Of a stretch of DNA of 64,000 nucleotides, positions 29,350 to 40,511 are shown one piece after another. The notes below the pieces were generated by a model. The model was not told where the DNA came from. It saw nothing but the letters and a program-made list of their open reading frames with translations, and made no database searches. Source of the stretch: Symsagittifera roscoffensis (lineage: Eukaryota > Xenacoelomorpha > Acoela > Convolutidae); contig NC_087067.1 of the NCBI RefSeq assembly GCF_963678635.1, positions 49,397,618 to 49,461,617 of the forward strand. Direction: 5' to 3'. Each line of letters starts with the position of its first letter. Position 1 is the stretch's first letter. The translations under genes and the position numbers were made by a program.

Positions 29350-32300
29350 TATAATTTAACTGCCTTCCTATGCTTATTGATTACACTCTTATATGTAAAG
29401 CAACAAACCGGTTTTTGATTTTCATTTATCATTTCGATTAGGTCATGTAATGGATGATGAAAAAACTGCCTTCCGATGATTGATGATTTAATTTTATATC
29501 TGACAACGACCCAGTTTTTTTTTGTTTGTCATCAAATTTTTTGATTAGGCGAAGTATTGGATAAGGAAAAAGTCTTCCTTCCTAGGATCATTTGCTTAAG
29601 TCTTATTTCTGGTAACAAATCAGATCTTTTTTTATCGAAATTTTTTGATCAGTTTAACTAAAAAATGATGAAATTACTGCCTTCCTATGATTCATGATTT
29701 CACTTTTATATCTGACAACAAACCAGTTTTCAATTGTCTACACTTATTGATGAGCTCAAGTAATGCATGAAGAAAAAAACTGTCTTCCTATGATCAATGA
29801 TTTCTGTCGTAGATATGACAATAAACCAGTTTTTTTATGGAAAAGGTTTGAATAGGTTAACTAAGAAGTGATGAAAGATTTGCCTTCCTATGGTTATTGA
29901 TTTCACTTTTGTATCTGACAACTAACCAGTTTTTCTTTGTCGTTACTTTTTTTTTATTAGGTCAAGTAATGAATGAAGAAAAAAACTGCGTTCCTATTAT
30001 CAATGATTTCTGTCTTGTATCTGATAATAAACCAGTTTTATTCATTAAAAAATGTTTGAATAGGTCAGCTAATAAATTATAATTTAACTGCCTTCCTATG
30101 CTTATTGATTACACTCTTATATGTAAAGCAACAAACCGGTTTTTGATTTTCATTTATCATTTCGATTAGGTCATGTAATGGATGATGAAAAAACTGCCTT
30201 CCGATGATTGATGATTTAATTTTATATCTGACAACGACCCAGTTTTTTTTGTTTGTCATCAAACTTTTTAATTAGGCGAAGTATTGTATAAGGAAAAAGT
30301 CTTCCTTCCTAGGATCATTTGCTTAAGTCTTATTTCTGGTAACAAATCAGATCTTTTTTATCGAAATTTTTTGATCATTTCAACTAAAAATTATGAAATA
30401 ACTGCCTTCCTATGATTCATGATTTCACTTTTATATCTGACAACAAACCAGTTTTCAATTGTCTACACTTTTTGATGAGCTCAAGTAATGCTTGAAGAAA
30501 ATAACTGTCTTCCTATGATCAATGATTTCTGTCGTAGATATGACAATAAACCAGTTTTTTTTTATGGGAAAGGTTTGAATAGGTTAACTAATAAGTGATA
30601 AAAGATTTGCCTTCCTATGGTTATTGATTTCACTTTTGTATCTGACAACAAACCAGTTTTTATTTGTCGTTTCACTTTTTGAATAGGTCAAGTAATGAAT
30701 GAAGAAAAAAAACTGCCTTCCTATGATCAATGATTTCTGTCTTGTATCTGATAATAAACCAGTTTTTTTTTCATTAAAAAATGTTTGAATAGTTCAGCTA
30801 ATAAATGATAATTTAACTGCCTTCCTATGGTTATTGATTACACTCTGATATATAACAACAAACCGCTTTTTGGTTTTCATTTATCTTTTCGATTAGGTCA
30901 TGTAATGGATGATGAAAAAACTGCCTTCTTTATTGAAGTTTTGAATAAGGAAAAAATCTTCCTTCCTAGGATCAATCGATTAAATCTGATTTCTGGTAAC
31001 AAATCAAATCTTTTTTCAATGAAATTTTTTGATCAGTTTAACTAAAAAATGATGAAATAACTGCCTTCCTATGATTCATGATTTCATTTTTATGTCTGAC
31101 AACAGACCAGTTTTCAATTGACTACACTTATTGATGAGCTCAAGTAATGCATGAAGAAAAAAACTGTCTTCCTATGATCAATGATTTCTGTCGTAGATAT
31201 GACAATAAACCAGTTTTTTTATGGAAAATGTTTGAATAGGTCAACTAATAAGTGATAAAATATTTGCCTTCCTATGGTTATTGATTTCTCTTTTGTATCT
31301 GACAACAAACCAGTTTTTATTTGTCGTTACACTTTTTGATTAGGTCAAGTAATGAATGAAGAAAAAAACTGCGTTCCTATGATCAATGATTTCTGTCTTG
31401 TATCTGATAATAAACCAGTTTTATTCATTAAAAAATGTTTGAATAGGTCAGCTAATAAATTATAATTTAACTGCCTTCCTATGCTTATTGATTACACTCT
31501 TATGTGTAAAGCAACAAACCGGTTTTTGATTTTCATTTATCATTTCGATTAGGTCATGTAATGGATGATGAAAAAACTGCCTTCCTATGATTGATGATTT
31601 AATTTTATATCTGACAACGACCCAGTTTTTTTTTGTTTGTCATCAAACTTTTTGATTAGGCGAAGTATTGGATAAGGAAAAAGTCTTCCTTCCTAGGATC
31701 ATTTGCTTAAGTCTTATTTCTGGTAACAAATCAGATCTTTTTTTATCGAAATTTTTTGATCAGTTAAACTAAAAAATGATGAAATTACTGCCTTCCTATG
31801 ATTCATGATTTCACTTTTATATCTGACAACAAACCAGTTTTCAATTGTCTACACTTATTGATGAGCTCAAGTAATGCTTGAAGAAAAAAACTGTCTTCCT
31901 ATGATCAATGATTTCTGTCGTAGATATGACAATAAACCAGTTTTTTTATGGAAAAGGTTTGAATAGGTTAACTAATAAGTGATAACAGATTTGCCTTCCT
32001 ATGGTTATTGATTTCACTTTTGTATCTGACAACAAACCAGTTTTTATTGGTCGTTACACTTTTTGATTAGGTCAAGTAATGAATGAAGAAAAAAACTGCG
32101 TTCCTATGATCAATGATTTCTGTCTTGTATCTGATAATAAACCAGTTTTATTCATTAAAAAATGTTTGAATAGGTCAGCTAATAAATTATAATTTTACTG
32201 CATTCCTATGCTTATTGATTACACTCTTATATGTAAAGCAACAAACCGGTTTTTGATTTTCATTTATCATTTCGATTAGGTCATGTAATGGATGATGAAA

Positions 32301-33660
32301 AAACTGCCTTCCTATGATTGATGATTTAATTTTGTATCTGACAACGACCCAGTTTTTTTGTTTGTCATCAAACTTTTTGATTAGGCGAAGTATTGGATAA
32401 GGAAAAAGTCTTCCTTCCTAGGATCATTTGCTTAAGTCTTATTTCTGGTAACAAATCAGATCTTTTTTTATCGAAATTTTTTGATCAGTTCAACTAAAAA
32501 ATGATGAAATAACTGCCTTCCTATGATTCATGATTTCACTTTTATATCTGACAACAAACCAGTTTTCAATTGTCTACACTTATTGATGAGCTCAAGTAAT
32601 GCATGAAGAAAAAACTGTCTTCCTATGATCAATGATTTCTGTCGTAGATATGACAATAAACCAGTTTTTTTGTTATGGAAAAGGTTTGAATAGGTTAACT
32701 AATAAGTGATAAAAGATTTGCCTTCCGATGGTTATTGATTTCATTTTTGTATCTGACAACAAACCAGTTTTTATTTGTCGTTACACTTTTGATTAGGTCC
32801 AGTAATGAATGAAGAAAAAAACTGCCTTCCTATGATCAATGATTTCTGTCTTGTATCTGATAATAAACCAGTTTTATTCATTAAAAAATGTTTGAATAGG
32901 TCAGCTAATAAATGATAATTTAACTGCCTTCCTATGGTTATTGATTACACTCTGATATATAACAACAAACCGGTTTTTGATTTTCTTTTATCATTTCGAT
33001 TAGGTCATGTAATGGATGATGAAAAAACTGCCTTCCTATGATTGATGATTTAATTTTATATCTGACAACGACCCAGTTTTTTTTGTTTGTCATCAAACTT
33101 TTTGATTAGGCGAAGTATTGGATAAGGAAAAAGTCTTCCTTCCTAGGATCATTTGCTTAAGTCTTATTTCTGGTAACAAATCAGATCTTTTTTTATCGAA
33201 ATTTTTTGATCAGTTCAACTAAAAAATGATGAAATAACTGCCTTCCTATGATTCATGATTTCACTTTTATATCTGACAACAAACCAGTTTTCAATTGTCT
33301 ACACTTATTGATGAGCTCAAGTAATGCATGAAGAAAAAAACTGTCTTCCTATGATCAATGATTTCTGTCGTAGATATGACAATAAACCAGTTTTTTTTTA
33401 TGGAAAAGGTTTGAATAGGTTAACTAATAAGTGATAAAAGATTTGCCTTCCTATGGTTATTGATTTCACTTTTGTATCTGACAACAAACCAGTTTTTATT
33501 TGTCGTTACACTTTTTGATTAGGTCAAGTAATGAATGAAGAAAAAAACTGCCTTCCCATGATCAATGATTTCTGTCTTGTATCTGATAATAAACCAGTTT
33601 TTTTCATTAAAAAATGTTTGAATAGGTCAGCTAATAAATGATAATTTAACTGCCTTCCTA
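29350..33660. repeat. ~725-bp (seven-monomer) higher-order repeat block
   Basis: The variant GATCATTTGCTTAAGTC occurs at 29,586, 30,313, 31,697, 32,422 and 33,147. Spacings are 727, 1384, 725 and 725 bp, so the unit is seven monomers with one irregular near-double interval. The same variant also appears singly in the preceding block (about 24,888 and 27,239), suggesting the block arose from it. Near 33,664 a small GGTTGGTTATTTG irregularity and a truncated monomer end the regular pattern. Confidence 0.8.
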
Positions 33661-35269
33661 TGGTTGGTTATTTGATTACACTCTGATATATAAAAACAAA
33701 CCGGTTTTTTGGATGATGAAAAAACTGCCTTCCTATGATGGACGATTTAATTTTATATCTGACAACGACCCAGTTTTTTTGTTTGTCATCAAACTTTTAA
33801 CTTTTCGATTAGGTTATGTAATGGATGATGAAAAAACTGTCTTCCTGTGATGGATGATTTCACTTTATTCAAGTATTGAATAAGGAAAAAATCTTCCTTC
33901 CTAGGATCAATCGATTAAATCTTATTTCTGGTAACAAATCAAGTCTTTTTTTCATCGAAATTTTTTGATCAATTCAACTAAAAATGATGAAATAACTGCC
34001 TTCCTATGATTCTTGATTTCACTTTTATATCTGACAACAAACCAGTTTTCAATTGTCTACACTTATTGATGAGCTCAAGTAATGCATGAAGAAAAAAACT
34101 GCCTTCCTATGATCAATGATTTCAGTCTTTAATCTGATAAAAACCAGATCTTCTTTCATCGAAAAATTCTAAATGTTTCAACTAATAAGTGATGAAAAAA
34201 TTGCTTTCCTCTGATTATTGATTTCAATTTTATATCTGACAACAATTCAATTTTTAATGCTCATTAATTTTTTGCTTAGGTCATGTAATTGATGACGAAA
34301 AAACTGCTTTCCTATGATCTATGATTACTGTCGTAGATATGATAATAAACCAGTTTTTTTTATGGAAAATGTTTGAATAGGTCAACTAATAAGTGATAAA
34401 CTATTTGCCTTCCTATGGTTATTGATTTCACTTTTGTATCTGACAACAAACAAGTTTTTATTTGTCGTTACACTTTTTGATTAGGTCAAGTAATGAATGA
34501 AGAAAAAAACTGCCTTCCTATGATCAATGATTTCTGTCTTGTATCTGATAATAAACCAGTTTTTTTCATTAAAAATTGTTTGAATAGGTCAGCAAATAAA
34601 TTATAATTTAACTGCCTTCCTATGCTTATTGATTACACTCTTATATGTAAAGCAAAAAACCGGTTTTTGATTTTCATTCATCATTTCGATTAGGTCATGT
34701 AATGGATGATGAAAAAACTGCCTTCCTATGATGGACGATTTAATTTTATATCTGACAACGACCCAGTTTTTTTGTTTGTCATCAAACTTTTAACTTTTTG
34801 ATTAGGTGAAGTAATGGATGATGAAAAAACTGCCTTCCTGTGATGGATGATTTCACTTTATTCAAGTATTGATTAAGGAAAAAATCTTCCTTCCTAGGAT
34901 CAAGCGATTAAATCTTATTTCTGGTAACAAATCAAATCTTTTTTCATCGAAATTTTTTGATCAGTTCAACTAAAAAATTATGAAATAACTGCCTTCTTAT
35001 GATTCATGATTTCGTTTTTATATCTGACATTAAACCAGTTTTCAATTGTCTACCTTTATTGATGAGCTCAAGTAATGCATGAAGAAAAAAACTGCCTTCC
35101 TATGATCAATGATTTCAGTCTTTAATCTGATAAAAACCAGATCTTCTTTCATCGAAAACTTCTAAATATTTCAACTAATAAGTGATGAAAAAATTGCTTT
35201 CCTCTGATTATTGATTTCAATTTTATATCTGACAACAATTGAATTTTTAATTGTCATTAATATGTTTGA

Positions 35270-37010
35270 TTAGGTCATGTAAATGATAAGAAACCAGTTT
35301 TTGCTTCCATCAAAATCATTTTGAATTGGTCATTTTACAAATGATGAAAAACAGCCTCCCTATGATCAATGATTTCAGTCTTAAATCTGATAATAAACTA
35401 TCTTTTTCATCGAAAAATTTTGCTCAGTTCAACTTATAAATGATGAAATAACTGCCTTTCTATGAGTAATGATTTCACGTTAATATCTGACAACAAACCA
35501 GTTTTTATTTTCCATGAAACATTATTTTGATTAGGTCAAGTAATGGATGATGAAAGAACTGCCTTTCTAGGATCAATGTTTTCTGTCTTTGATAATAAAC
35601 CAGTTTTTTCCATGGAAAACGTTTGAATAGGTCATCTAATAAATGATAAAAATAACTACATTTCTATGGTTTTTGATCGCACTACAGTTCTAACAACTAA
35701 CCAGTTTGTGATTTCCATCAGTCTTTTTGATGAGGTCAAGTAATGGATGATGTAAAAACTGCCTTCCTATGATTAATGATTTCTTTTAATATCTGACAAG
35801 GACCCATTTTAATTGTCATCAAACTTTTTGATTAGGTCAAGTAATGGATGATGAAAGAACTGCCTTTCTATTATCATTGTTTTCTGTCTTATATGATAAA
35901 AACCAGATTTTTTATGGAAAATGTTTGAATACGTCAGCTAATAAATGATAATTCAACTGCCTTCCTCTGGGTATTGATTACGATCTTAAAAACTGTCATC
36001 CCGCTTTTTGATTTTTCTTCATCTTTTTGATGAAGTCAAGTGATGGATGATGAAAAAACTGCCTTCTGAAGATTATTGATTTCTTTTTTTATCTCCCAAG
36101 GACGAGTAATGGATGAAAAGTAATGGATGAAAAACTGCCTTTCCTTGATCAATGTTTTCTGTTTTATATATGATAATAAACAAGTTTTTTTTCATGGAAA
36201 ATGATTGAATAGGTCATATAATAAATGATAAAATAACTACATTTCTATGGTTTTTGATCACACTACAGTTCTGACAACTGACCAGTTTTTAATTTCCATC
36301 AGTCTTTTTGATGAGGTCCAGTAATGGATGATGAAAAAACTGCCTTCATATGATAAATGATTTCTTTTTACATCTGACAAGGACCCAGTTTTATTTGTCA
36401 TCAATTTTTTTGATTAGGTGAAGTAATGGATGATGAAAGTACTGCCTTTCTATAATCATTATTTTCTGTCTTATGTATGATAATAAACGATTTTCATGGA
36501 AAATGTTTGAATAGGTCAACTAATGAATGATAAAATAACTGCCTTCCTATGGTTTTTGGTTTCACGTTTATATCTGACATTAAACCAGTTTTTATTTGTC
36601 CTTGCACTTTTTGATTTGGTCAAGTGAATCAAGAAAAAACGACCTGCCTATGATCAATGGTTTCTGTCTTATATCTGATAATGAACCAGTTTTTTTTATG
36701 GAAAATGTTTGAATAGGTCATCTAATAAATGATAAAATAACTACATTTCTATGGTTTTTGATCACACTACAGTTCTGACAACTGATCAGTTTTTGATTTC
36801 CATCAGTCTTTTCGATGAGGTCAAGTAATGAATGATGAAAAAACTGCCTTCCTATGATTAATGATTTTATTTTATGTTTGACAACGACCCAGTTTCTATT
36901 TCTCAAATTTTGTGATTAGGTGAAATAATGGATACTCTGAGCAATGATTTCAGTCTTATATCTGATTGCAAGCCATTTTTTTTCATCGAAAATGTTAAAG
37001 TACGTCAACG
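35270..37010. repeat. Diverged edge of the satellite
   Basis: Monomers here still show the CTGCCTTYCTATG core and the GGTCAAGTAATGGATGATG block. They carry many private substitutions and small deletions, and no two share a clear higher-order arrangement. The last recognisable monomer fades at about 36,990-37,010. Decay toward the margin is what unequal exchange predicts, because edge copies are rarely homogenised. Confidence 0.8.
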
Positions 37011-37138
37011 TCCCTTTTGTGTTGGTGCAGGTTACCGTTTTTTGAGATTAATAACAGGATAATGTGTTTCCGTCTGAAATATTTCTTGTTTCATGCCTTT
37101 TGTGGTATTAAAACTTGCGAGAGTCAGTGTCTTGAGTT

Positions 37139-37211
37139 ACCGTGGCCGAGTGGGTAAGGAACACGTCTCTCACATGGGTCACGGTTGGACGGGTTGTTGT
37201 TGTTGTTGTTG
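37139..37211 (+). other. tRNA-like (Leu/Ser-type) SINE-like head abutting LINE tail
   Basis: TGGCCGAGTGG (37,143-37,153) is a perfect match to the internal A-box of RNA polymerase III genes, in the context typical of tRNA-Leu/Ser. A degenerate B-box-like GGTTGGAC lies about 30 bp further on, followed directly by (GTT)6. A clover-leaf does not fold well, so this is a tRNA-derived SINE fragment or tRNA pseudogene rather than a working tRNA. It abuts the 3' (CAA)n tail of the minus-strand LINE. It may therefore be the insertion target, or a SINE that shares the LINE tail. Confidence 0.45.
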
Positions 37212-37223
37212 CCCTTCTGAGAT

Positions 37224-38675
37224 CTATTCGTCGCTCGTTGTCGGGTCCAGGGTTGTGGGGAGTTTCAGGAATATTGCTGTCTTCTTCGGTTGCTTCCAGA
37301 GATCGGCTGGGGTTAAGTTCGTAGGATTTGCGATGCAGTCGAACAGGTGTATAGTTGTGTGGCTTGTTTGCTGGCAGTCCGGGCAAAGTTCGCTTACTGT
37401 CGGGTCAATTCTGTTCATGTACGAGTTCAGGAACTTTGAGTAGCCGGATCTGAGCTGTGCCAGTGTTCTTCTTGTTGTTCTTGGTAATTCGGTTTCTTCT
37501 TTGGCAATTTTTGGTGGATTGTGTCCGAGGACTGCTGGGTATTCGTATGTTTGTAAGGCGTCGCGTACCTCATTTGTGTGGATCGTTTTTAGCAGGTTTC
37601 TGTACTTCTTTTCGGTTAGAGGTCTATTGCTGTCGAGTAGAGGTTCAATGTATCTTTCTTCATATCGTGTTTGGAGGGTTTCTTTCATGAGTCTTGGTGG
37701 GTTCTTGGGTTCTTTCGTGAGTTGGTTTCCTGGGTGATCTGGCAAGTGGTTGGCGAGATGATGTTGTATCGTTCGCATTCTGAGGTGTCGTCTAACTGGT
37801 AGAACGGATGTTTCTTGGTGAAGGTGGTCTATGTGAGTCATGGCGTGGCATCCGGTGATTGTTCTCAGGGCGCTGTTTTGGACCTTCTGTAGTTTCTCGA
37901 TGTTGCTTTCGGAGAGTGTGGGCGTTATCACAGCGGCGCCGTACTCAAGTTTAGAGCGAACAACGGCTTTGTAGGTCATGAGGAGTGTTTCCTTGTCGCT
38001 TCCCCAGTCAGTGCCGGCAAGCGCTTTCAGGGCGTTGTTGCGTTGAGAGCATTTCTTCGCAGTGTCTCTGCAATGGGCCCCGAAAGTGTGCATGGTGTCG
38101 AAAGTGATGCCGAGGATCTTCGCTTGGTTGTTCATTCTTATTTGTTCATTGTTTATCTTCACTTCAGGAACGGTTTTGTATTGGGCTGTCTGTGGTGTCA
38201 TCAGCGTGACAAAACTCTTGTCAATGGAGATCTGGAGGTTTCGCTCTTCGAAGAAATTCACTAGTACTGCGAGGTACTCCGTTTGTTTTCCTGCCATTGC
38301 TGGTATGTCGGTGCCGAGAATGAGGGACGTGAAGTCGTCTGCGTAGGACTTGATCTTGATTTCGTCCGGAGGGCTAGGTGCGTCTGCGACGTAGTAGTTG
38401 AAAAGGAGTGGCGACAAAACTGATCCTTGTGGCACTCCAAACCGAACTATCCGTGCTTTTGAGAGAGAGTCGCGAAACAGTGTTCTTGCTTGTCGTCCTT
38501 GTAGGAAGTTCGCGAGCCATCTTTTCAGAGCACTGGGCAGACTGGTCTTGTTGATGAGGTCGAGGAGCTTGGAATGCTTAACCGTGTCGAAGGCTTTCGA
38601 CAGGTCAATCGCGACAAGCAGAGTCGGCTGGTTTCTTTCTGTTGAAGCCGTTGGAGATGGCTGTCGTGATGTCAC
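37224..38675 (-). pseudogene. Reverse transcriptase, C-terminal part (LINE ORF2 fragment)
   Basis: This is the C-terminal part of a non-LTR reverse transcriptase, up to 483 codons. It contains AIDLSKAFDTV (RT block A, residues 22-32), GVPQGSVLSPLLF (block B, about 80-92), the catalytic YADD (111-114) and an LGITFD thumb-side motif. Near the C-terminus is a zinc-knuckle-like CPDC...H...H...C (C431, C434, H439, H443, C447) followed by LTPADLW, a tail common in Jockey-clade ORF2 proteins. It would copy element RNA at a nicked target. The first residues come from an out-of-frame stretch; the real upstream sequence continues in another frame from about 38,650. The catalytic core itself is intact, but the copy as a whole cannot make a full ORF2 protein. 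Confidence 0.85.
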
Positions 38676-39730
38676 AAAGAGCGGTGACCGTTGAGTGCTT
38701 GGACCGGAAGCCGTGTTGGTGACTGGCGAAGTGGAGGTGTTCGGTGATGAGAGGTTGGATGCACTTCTCCAGGATCTTCGAGGCTGGGCAAAGCAAGGAG
38801 ACGGGTCTGTACGAGTTGCTGAGGCCTGCGTCTTTGCCTGGTTTCAGCAGCGGAATAATGACTGACGACTTCCAAATTGCTGGGATCTGGCATTTGCTGA
38901 GCGACAGGTTGAAGATCTTCGTGAGGTAGTTGATAGCATTTGGTCCGAGGTGTTTCATGTGAGTGGTCGAGATGTTGTCTGGGCCGAATGCTTTGGAGTT
39001 CTTCGCGTTCTGTATGGCAGTTTTTACTTGTTTGGAGGTAATGACTGGGGCGTCGTTGAGAGGTTGTTTCTTTATGTTTCTGTTTATTTTCCTGTTGTCT
39101 TTCTCGGTCTTGTGGTTCATTGGTCTTGCGTATTGTATATTGAAAGCGTTGCTCATACTGCTGGCGTCTTTAATCTGTTTTTCGTTGAATTTTATTCCTT
39201 GATTTGGAGGGGCACTTTGTTTCTTTCCTGTGATCGCGCCGATTGTCTTCCAGAGTTTGGTCACATTGGTTTTTCTGTCGAATGTTGCCACATGCTCTTT
39301 CCATTTCTCCATTCTTTGCTTGGAAATGAGGAAGTCTATCCTGGCGTTCAAGGTCGGAATGTCTTTGGAGTGAGGGTTGTTTCTTCTTGTTTCGTCTCTT
39401 TGCTTGATCAGGCGGGAGGCTGCTGGCGGAATGTTGGGCTTGGCTTTGGGAATGCGTCCGGAGGGAATGTTGTGAGCAGAAGCAGTGTTCAGAATCTTCC
39501 TGAAGACTTTCTCTCCGCTGTGGGTGTTCTGGGAAGTCTGTCGCTGTTGCGGCAGGGTTGGCACCATTTGCTCCAGTTGGAGACGAATCCACCACGAGTA
39601 GGCGGTTGCCGCTGGATCCGGTTGGACGGGTCTCAGTGTCTTCCGCCTCAAGGTGCGATCGGCTACGACAAAATGGATTGCATCCCATTCCCTATGAATG
39701 GTCCTGCAATGAGTAGGACCGGGGTTATGG
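38640..39730 (-). pseudogene. LINE ORF2 middle region, frameshifted
   Basis: In the neighbouring frame this encodes the linker and the first reverse transcriptase blocks. These include SKAFGPDNISTTHMKHL, then NLSLSKCQIPAIWKSS and LKPGK...YRPVSLL, then HQHGFRSKHSTVTAL, which are the classic pre-A blocks of LINE reverse transcriptases. The frame is lost near 38,650, just before AIDLSKAFD. Further upstream the similarity switches frames again near 39,500, where a FVSNWSKW-like piece sits just after what looks like the last residues of an endonuclease. The open reading beyond about 39,730 does not resemble a LINE and is probably chance. Confidence 0.75.
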
Positions 39731-40511
39731 AGAAGCCGGTCTCTTTTAATCGGAATTCGATATTTGCCTGCAAATGCTTTTCTTACACATCTATCAGAAA
39801 TTAAACTTGCTTTGTTATTGAACCATACAACTTCGAGGCCTCTTCCCTCTTGATCTAGAGGTAACGCGATTTCATTTGGACCCTTCCCTAATGTCCGCGG
39901 TTTTTCGGACTTTTGTTTGTCAGCTGTATTTCTAAAATCTGCAAACAGCAAAAATCGATATCCGCTGATTTTTTGTCGGCTTAATTTCGACAGAAACGCA
40001 AAAAATTTTCCTGATTTTAACAGTCGTCCTGATATTTCGCCAATTCAACAACTTGGATGTAGAATAAGTTTTTTATTTCCATTTTTCGATTTGAATGGTT
40101 TCGGCTTATGTTTTATCGGCTTAGTCAATTGTCTTCAAAGTCCATGTTTCAAAGACTTTGAGTGTATTCGATTTGACAATTAGCAAGTGTTTGAAGAGTT
40201 TTGAAGTCAGTAATTGTTGTAATTTTTTGTCATCACGATCAGATTTGTTTCAATAATGACTTGGGCTGTTTTCTATCTTAAAAATACCAACGAAAAATTG
40301 TTTATAGTTTCAGTTACTTGTCATAAAGTCTAAAATTTGTCACAAGGGTGTGTGTCTTAATGTGTTTTTTCTTCGAAAAACCCATGGCAGCACTGCCAAT
40401 TGATGCAATCTGAGTTCTGTTCCATGTCTAATCGATGTTCAAGTCTTAATAATATTTCGATTTGAAGGTTCACAACTCCCCGAATAGCTTCAAAATTACG
40501 TGTGCTTGTAG
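39731..40511. other. Non-coding interval between LINE and EI24 exon
   Basis: About 780 bp of AT-rich sequence. It holds several imperfect TCGGCTTA-like words (about 39,970, 40,104 and 40,118) that also occur in the repeats near 57 kb, so part of it may be an old copy of that repeat family. I find no exon that could supply the missing N-terminal part of EI24. In the EI24 frame the acceptor itself contributes an in-frame TAG immediately before 40,512. Confidence 0.4.

Larger units (their letters stand above)
1..37010. repeat. Satellite array, ~103-bp monomer with higher-order repeats
   Basis: The whole stretch is built of head-to-tail copies of a monomer of about 102-105 bp. Each monomer opens with a core close to CTGCCTTCCTATGAT, has a CTGAYAAYAAACCAG-like middle followed by a T-tract, and ends with a TTGATTAGGTCA-like block and an A-tract before the next core. 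At least eight diverged monomer types recur in fixed order, so the true repeating unit is a multi-monomer block whose length changes along the array. About 350 monomer equivalents are present and the array continues past the left window edge. I see no transposase, LTR or genuine gene inside. Recurrent short open frames, mostly on the minus strand, are simply the repeat read in one frame. The class is a complex AT-rich satellite; centromeric, pericentromeric or intronic location cannot be decided from this window. Confidence 0.95.
37193..39730 (-). mobile_element. 5'-truncated Jockey-like non-LTR retrotransposon
   Basis: On the minus strand the element runs from a decayed endonuclease end (about 39,730) through a reverse transcriptase to a stop at 37,224 and a (CAA)n tail at 37,193-37,211. 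Most of the endonuclease domain and any ORF1 are missing, as expected for target-primed reverse transcription that stopped early. The coding frame is broken at least twice (around 39,500 and around 38,650). No target-site duplication is obvious. It lies between the satellite and the EI24 exons and is much GC-richer than its surroundings, consistent with a fairly young insertion. Confidence 0.85.

Noticed and set aside
3404-31045. Recurrent short open frames (60-101 codons) in the satellite, mostly minus strand, sharing a KSSIIGKQFFHHPL-like text
   Set aside because: They are the 103-bp repeat read in one frame. They start and stop at arbitrary repeat positions, frameshift freely between copies and have no splice or start context, so there is no sign of selection on protein.
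1-37010. CRISPR-like array of regularly spaced repeats
   Set aside because: There are no short constant repeats alternating with unique spacers. The whole monomer is repeated, and the surrounding genes are eukaryotic.
37093-39804. Plus-strand open frames across the LINE (for example 38,950-39,804)
   Set aside because: They are antisense shadows of the minus-strand reverse transcriptase, with no recognisable domain of their own.
39730-39951. Extra N-terminal stretch of the LINE middle frame (LPLDQEGRGLEVVWFNNK)
   Set aside because: It does not resemble an endonuclease or ORF1, and LINE similarity ends near 39,730; a chance open extension is more likely.
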